Positions 41,109-45,405 of a DNA stretch of 45,405 nucleotides are shown one piece after another. A program made the position numbers and the translations under genes. The first letter of the stretch is position 1. Each line of letters opens with the position of its first letter. The notes under the pieces were generated by a model. The model had not been told where the DNA came from. It made no database searches and saw nothing but the letters and a program-made list of their open reading frames with translations. This DNA is from an uncultured Pelagibacteraceae bacterium (GTDB lineage: Bacteria; Pseudomonadota; Alphaproteobacteria; Pelagibacterales; Pelagibacteraceae), in assembly GCA_902522225.1 (NCBI GenBank), contig CABYUS010000001.1, positions 40,001 to 85,405 of the forward strand, in the 5' to 3' direction.

Positions 41109-41735
41109 ATGAGCAATCATGCAGACCAAAGCGTAACTAATGTAGCAAGTACAGCGCTAAATTTTAGCGATGTGTATTTATCACATCTTTCTAAAATCAA
41201 AGCTTGCATAAGAAAACTTGACCATAAGGCAGGTTTTAAACGTTCAACTGATCAAACTGATGAATTAGCACAAGACTTTTTTACTAAAGTGTGGGCTGAT
41301 AGCATATTAGATTATTTTGATCCTAGTAGAGCTAAATCTAAAGATGCAATCTTGGCATATCTTTATAATCACTTAAGAAATTTCTACAGTTCAATTAGAA
41401 CAAAAGAAATTAGATATGCTGAGACCAAAAAGAGACTAAAAGAAGTTTCTACTTTAGGTCTACGTTCAAACTCTAATTTGTTTGGGACGAAACATGATGA
41501 AGACACAGGTTTTTGTCATGATATAAAAAAAGTAGGAAAAGCTTTTGTTAAATCTCTTCGAGGTTTGGAAAAAAAGGCTTGGAAAATGTTCATTCATGAT
41601 GAGGCTTCTGCGGATACGGTTGCCAAAGAACTAGGTATCGGGCGAATGACATCTTACAGATTAAAAGACTCAATCAACTCCAAGGCGAAAATGTACTTGA
41701 AAGGATATTACACTGGAAATTTAACATTAAACTAA
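41109..41735 (+). CDS. RNA polymerase sigma-70-like (ECF-type) protein
   Basis: A 208-aa protein with the two-domain outline of small sigma factors. Region 2 is about residues 50-100: DELAQDFFTKVWADSILDYFD, here in parts DELAQDFFTKVW and YFDPSRAKSKDAILAYLYNHLRN, matching the FDPsrg.fsaWLyriarN pattern. After a variable linker, region 4 is about 152-196, with an HTH at SADTVAKELGIGRMTSYRLK. It differs from typical ECF factors in the long linker and in the basic C-terminus. Two leader hairpins suggest tight control. It may direct transcription of the following ATPase and DUF4338-like genes; that is inference from order. Confidence 0.6.
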   Translation: MSNHADQSVTNVASTALNFSDVYLSHLSKIKACIRKLDHKAGFKRSTDQTDELAQDFFTKVWADSILDYFDPSRAKSKDAILAYLYNHLRNFYSSIRTKEIRYAETKKRLKEVSTLGLRSNSNLFGTKHDEDTGFCHDIKKVGKAFVKSLRGLEKKAWKMFIHDEASADTVAKELGIGRMTSYRLKDSINSKAKMYLKGYYTGNLTLN

Positions 41736-41744
41736 TAAACTAAC

Positions 41745-41766
41745 GGAGGGTGGAATTCCACCCTCC
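41745..41766. promoter_or_regulatory. Perfect 22-bp palindrome before the ATPase gene
   Basis: GGAGGGTGG and CCACCCTCC are 9-bp perfect arms around AATT, so the whole 22 bases are self-complementary. It starts 9 bases after the sigma-like gene's TAA (41733-41735) and ends 16 bases before the ATPase ATG. There is no T-run, so it is probably a protein-binding operator or an mRNA hairpin separating the two genes. It stands out in GC content. Confidence 0.6.
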
Positions 41767-41782
41767 ACAACAAAGGAAAATT

Positions 41783-43660
41783 ATGAAAACAGAATTAGAA
41801 TTACAAAAAGAATTTATTGAAAATCCAGAATTAAAAGAACAATTGGATTTCATCAAACAAGGTGGTGCAAGTGGAATTCAAGGTGTTGTACTTGTTGAAG
41901 CTTTCTTAAAAGGTATTAGAGATCTTGGTTATAAAGATACTGCATACGCTTTAAATGAGATTAATGACAACTCGTTTCAAGCAGGTGCAAGAAATATTCA
42001 TTATGAACTAATTGGTACAAGTAATAAAATTGATGAATTGGTTATATATGATGATGGTCATGGAATGGTGAAAGACATGCTTTCAGTTGCTGTTACATGG
42101 GGTGGAACTCACAGACAAGGTTCTAGAAAAGGTTTTGGCAAATATGGATATGGTTTACCATCAGCATCCCTTAGTCTAGCAAAAAAATATACTATCTACT
42201 CTAAAGTTAAAGGTGGTGATTGGCACAAAATTATATTTGATATTACCAAACTTGAAACAACAGATAAACCAAGTTTAGATGATATTAGATCAGTTCCTGA
42301 AAAATGCGATTTACCAAAATTTATTAAATCATTTGAAGGAAAAAACTTGGTTGCTGAAAAGTTAGAAAGTGGAACAATTATTCATTACGAAGAATTAGAT
42401 AAAATTTCACCCACTAGCATTAACACATTAAAACATAACTTAATGGATGACTTTGGTCAAACTTATTTTAAATTATTAAATACAACAAAAATGTTTGTAG
42501 ATAATCAAGAGGTGAAACCTGTTGATCCATGTTTTGCTACTCCTGGTATGCTTGGATACGAGGAACCTTCTATGAATAACTTAAAAGTTTCTGATGATCA
42601 TTATCATGAGATGACATCTGAAATAAAAGATGAAGAAGGTAATACTCATGAAATTCAAATAAGATGGTCAAGGTTACCAGCATTATTTTTTGTAAGAAAT
42701 CAATCAGATGAACCAGACGTTGAAAAAGCCTATATAAAAGGAAAAATCAATAGAGGACCAGATAAAAAAAGTCAGCGTTGGAGAGTTTCACAAAAAAACC
42801 ATGGAATAGTTTTTAGAAGACTTGGTAGAAGAATGGATGTTGTAAAAAACTTTGGTGGTAGAATAAATGTTGGGAATAATAGTAGGTACTGGAAATGTGA
42901 AGTTAATTTCCCACCAGTATTAGACGAACATTTTGCTGTTAACACTTCTAAACAACAAATAATTCCAAACGAAAGATTTTTAGAAACATTAGAGGCAACT
43001 GGAATTTTTAGACATCTTAATCAAATCGAAAGAGATTTTAGTGATGAAGGAGGAGTTCTTAAAGCAAAGTTACAAGAAGGACCAAAAGAAGATGATTCTC
43101 AAAAGAGAGAGTCTGAAATTGATGCAGAAACTGCAAATTTATTGATGGGAACAACCACAGCTACTCCTGATTATCAAGAGCGTAAAGAAAAAGCTGATGA
43201 AAGAAAAAAAGCCAAGATAAAAGAAATTTCTGAAAAGAAAAATATATCTGTTGAACAAGCTGCTAGAGATTATGAGGATATTTATAAAGATAGACCTACT
43301 AAGTTCAGTGAGGATAAGCTAGGTAAACATAATGATTTTATAAAATTTGACGAACATGGTGATACTGTAGAGGTAATTATCAATATGGATCACAGTTTTT
43401 ATAAAAACTTTTATATGGGTCCTGGATCAAATAATGATTCTAGACAAGGGTGGGAAACTTTTTTATTAATGTTTGCTCAATTATTTTATAAACATACCGA
43501 AGATCACCAAGACTTTATAAATAATTTTATGAATGATTTGGGAGATCATTTAAAAACTGTTGCAAGACAGAGAGCTGAAGCTAGAAAAAATGATCCAGAT
43601 CCAATCGATGATATGGATGATGAATTACCTGATCCAGGTAGTGATGCTAAAGTAAATTAG
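41783..43660 (+). CDS. GHKL-type ATPase (histidine kinase/Hsp90/MutL/MORC-like fold)
   Basis: I use the ATG at 41783 (MKTELELQKEF, 625 aa), preceded by AAAGGAAAA; an upstream GTG lies inside the palindrome. The Bergerat ATP fold is clear: N box ALNEINDNSFQAGA with Glu59 and Asn63, G1 box YDDGHGM (about 89-95), and the lid/G2 box RKGFGKYGYGLPSAS (115-129). The following transducer-like part keeps HTN-type residues (GTIIHYEELDK) and NTSKQQIIPNERFL. The C-terminal half is Lys/Glu-rich (coiled, with KKNISVEQAARDYEDIY), and ends in an acidic tail. There is no kinase dimerisation, MutL nuclease or Hsp90 middle domain that I recognise. It abuts the DUF4338-like gene, 2 bp apart. Confidence 0.85.
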   Translation: MKTELELQKEFIENPELKEQLDFIKQGGASGIQGVVLVEAFLKGIRDLGYKDTAYALNEINDNSFQAGARNIHYELIGTSNKIDELVIYDDGHGMVKDMLSVAVTWGGTHRQGSRKGFGKYGYGLPSASLSLAKKYTIYSKVKGGDWHKIIFDITKLETTDKPSLDDIRSVPEKCDLPKFIKSFEGKNLVAEKLESGTIIHYEELDKISPTSINTLKHNLMDDFGQTYFKLLNTTKMFVDNQEVKPVDPCFATPGMLGYEEPSMNNLKVSDDHYHEMTSEIKDEEGNTHEIQIRWSRLPALFFVRNQSDEPDVEKAYIKGKINRGPDKKSQRWRVSQKNHGIVFRRLGRRMDVVKNFGGRINVGNNSRYWKCEVNFPPVLDEHFAVNTSKQQIIPNERFLETLEATGIFRHLNQIERDFSDEGGVLKAKLQEGPKEDDSQKRESEIDAETANLLMGTTTATPDYQERKEKADERKKAKIKEISEKKNISVEQAARDYEDIYKDRPTKFSEDKLGKHNDFIKFDEHGDTVEVIINMDHSFYKNFYMGPGSNNDSRQGWETFLLMFAQLFYKHTEDHQDFINNFMNDLGDHLKTVARQRAEARKNDPDPIDDMDDELPDPGSDAKVN

Positions 43661-43662
43661 TG

Positions 43663-45405
43663 GTGAAAACAGAAAAGTATAGCACTTTTGTTCCAAACTT
43701 AAGCCCTCACAGTTTAAGGTTAATAAGAAAAATATTTGTAGATAATAACAACTCTCAAGATCTAATTAAAGATCTTGAGAGTCAGATTACTATTTTTAAT
43801 AAAATTTCTTTAGATGAACATGAGTCGTTTTTCATGAAATTTAATAAAGAAAATATTTCTTTTCAAGCTTGTTGCTCTTTATTAGCTGATCTACTTGCAG
43901 GTGGTTGGCATGTAGGCTTAGGTCTTGAAGGGTTTTTAATCTCAAAACCAGATTATTCAACAGCATTTACTGGGAATAATTTAGAAGAAACCAAAGAAAA
44001 AATGAGACGTGTCCAAAAAATTAATAGGGACAAACACATGAAAAGTGTTGAAATACAGAGATTTATTCAGCGAATGGAGAAACCTAGAAAAATTGGGAAT
44101 GAAGAAAAATCAATATTGGATTTAATTGATAATGGTAAAGAATTAGCTGAAATTTTTAAGGATATTTCTCAATTGGACGAGGAAAAAAAAATCTCACTAC
44201 TTAAAAAAATCATTAATCCTGAAATAGTTATTTGTTATCCTGAAGATCCACTATTCAGAGAAGAGCAAAACAATTGTCCATATAGTGGCCTTAGATTGGG
44301 AGATATATGGAAATATTTCAGACTTACCTGGTCTAATGAATATAAATCTGTACCTGGAAAAAGTTTTCCAATTTTAATTAGAAATGCTGCAAGGCCTAAT
44401 AAACCAATTATGGGAATTGCTATGCTCAGAAGTGCTGCTATTGCAGATGAAGCAAGAGAAGATGCTATTGGATGGACGGATGAAGCAACTATAAGAAAGA
44501 AAATTTACTCAAAAGAAATTGAAATAGATTTTTTCGTAAAAGCTATGGTCGATTGTTTAAATGAACAAATCGATAATATTAGAAGTGATGATTTTGATTT
44601 TTTAAATTCTAAATTAATTAAAGAACCTAACGAAGATGTAATTAAAAAACTTAAACAAACTTATGAAGATGAGTTTAACAGACGTAAAAGTGACTTAAAA
44701 AATGAAAAGAAAAAACCACCAAAAATTTCTAGTTTTGAGTTTGAGGATTGGATGAAAGAGTCGGAAGAAGCAGTTTTTAAAAAAAAGAGAGCGATCAAAC
44801 TCTCAAAATTTTTAGAAATAAGAAAAGCTTTTAATGAGGTTAAAATCCAGAAAGATCCAGCAAGAGGATATGCTACCCTAATTCACCCATCTAATAAAAA
44901 AGGTAATGAACTAATTTCAGCTGCATTAAGAGAAATAAAAACTAAAGCCCTCGCTGAAAATATAATGGATCTTGGTGTATGTGGTGCTGTAGCTCCATAT
45001 AATGAATTGATAGGGGGAAAACTTATAGCTGCTCTGATGGGAAGTACTGAGGTTAGAACCTTGTTCAAGTCTAGATATAATGGAAAAAAATATAAGTTCC
45101 CCTCAATAATTGCATCTAGCAGTAAAGGTAAAGCTGTTTACAGAGATGCTAATTTAATGTGCTTAACAACTACAAGTCTGTATGGAGTTGCATCTTCACA
45201 ATATAATAAAATAAAATTTTTAAAAAAAGATTATCCAGAACTTGAAACAGATGTGATTTGGAGTGAAGCAAAAAAAAACAAACAATCACAAAAAACTAAA
45301 GGTCAAGGTGTTTACCATTTTAGTAATGAGACCTCAAAATTACTTAGTATTTTAACTCTTAAAAAACTTAAATATGTTGAGGTAAATCATAAATTTGGTG
45401 AGGGA
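43663..45405 (+). CDS. Large DUF4338/DruA-like protein (truncated by window end)
   Basis: The frame is open from a GTG (43663, or 43660) to the right edge: 581 residues seen, no stop. There is no earlier ATG in frame. Two blocks are strongly conserved in appearance. About 240-271: RNAARPNKPIMGIAMLRSAA and DAIGW. About 437-515: LGVCGAVAPYNELIGGKLIA, LMGSTEV, IIASSSKG, LTTTSLYGVASSQYNK; then GQGVYHFSNET and VNHKFGEG. From memory these match proteins annotated with DUF4338, the domain of DruA in Druantia anti-phage systems; I cannot confirm this without a search. Between the blocks lies a charged coiled region (about 320-400). It follows the GHKL ATPase by 2 bp. Confidence 0.6.
   Translation, partial: MKTEKYSTFVPNLSPHSLRLIRKIFVDNNNSQDLIKDLESQITIFNKISLDEHESFFMKFNKENISFQACCSLLADLLAGGWHVGLGLEGFLISKPDYSTAFTGNNLEETKEKMRRVQKINRDKHMKSVEIQRFIQRMEKPRKIGNEEKSILDLIDNGKELAEIFKDISQLDEEKKISLLKKIINPEIVICYPEDPLFREEQNNCPYSGLRLGDIWKYFRLTWSNEYKSVPGKSFPILIRNAARPNKPIMGIAMLRSAAIADEAREDAIGWTDEATIRKKIYSKEIEIDFFVKAMVDCLNEQIDNIRSDDFDFLNSKLIKEPNEDVIKKLKQTYEDEFNRRKSDLKNEKKKPPKISSFEFEDWMKESEEAVFKKKRAIKLSKFLEIRKAFNEVKIQKDPARGYATLIHPSNKKGNELISAALREIKTKALAENIMDLGVCGAVAPYNELIGGKLIAALMGSTEVRTLFKSRYNGKKYKFPSIIASSSKGKAVYRDANLMCLTTTSLYGVASSQYNKIKFLKKDYPELETDVIWSEAKKNKQSQKTKGQGVYHFSNETSKLLSILTLKKLKYVEVNHKFGEG

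Noticed and set aside
1-45405. CRISPR arrays, insertion sequences, rRNA operons, integrase gene
   Set aside because: No regularly spaced repeats, transposase, rRNA or integrase sequence was seen on either strand.

Overview
The window is from a streamlined, very AT-rich, gene-dense alphaproteobacterium, most likely a marine SAR11-type or SAR11-like lineage. The evidence is the GcrA regulator, the DUF4167 and DUF1178 proteins, the alphaproteobacterial block aroA-cmk-rpsA-ihfB-pyrF-trpFBA-accD-folC-trxA, gaps of 0-10 bp or short overlaps between genes, and scarce Shine-Dalgarno sequences with several TTG starts. Species cannot be fixed from sequence alone.

Layout. 1-5134: the end of an M23 peptidase, then a minus-strand run lysC-ispG-prfA-prmC-DUF4167 (aspartate family, isoprenoids, translation termination). 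5210-13604: ubiG, DUF1178, argJ, secA, accA and glcB in alternating orientation. 13615-17908 (minus): kdsB-pheA, then SRP RNA (ffs)-dnaX-ebfC-recR. 18006-23304: membrane cytochrome c, argF-argD-ABC permease, gcrA, a SHOCT protein and an NDUFA9-like protein. 23340-26302: rnd, kdsD, lptC, lptB (KDO and LPS export, lptA absent from its usual place). 26311-35848: a long plus-strand block from aroA to folC (shikimate, CMP kinase, ribosomal S1, IHF, UMP, tryptophan, fatty-acid and folate synthesis). 35845-39481 (minus): rmuC, an MGME1-like exonuclease, sbcB, trxA.

From about 39500 to the end the character changes to accessory DNA. There is a class-II tRNA-Leu-like gene whose anticodon loop is two bases short. 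It is followed by a compact RNA-like element carrying an 11-base perfect complement of the 16S rRNA tail, a PD-(D/E)XK nuclease-like gene, and a plus-strand module: sigma-70-like protein, GHKL ATPase, and a large protein resembling DUF4338/DruA that runs off the end. GC-rich palindromes sit in front of the sigma-like and ATPase genes. This module is the best candidate for an undescribed system, possibly anti-phage; that is inference from domain types and context.

Within the core, several enzymes have unusual active or binding sites: Cmk without the Walker A lysine, a very divergent TrpB, AccD with an incomplete zinc site, an altered FolC nucleotide loop, and AccA with a C-terminal hydrophobic tail. 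The alphaproteobacterial addAB position after trxA is occupied by sbcB, the MGME1-like nuclease and rmuC.
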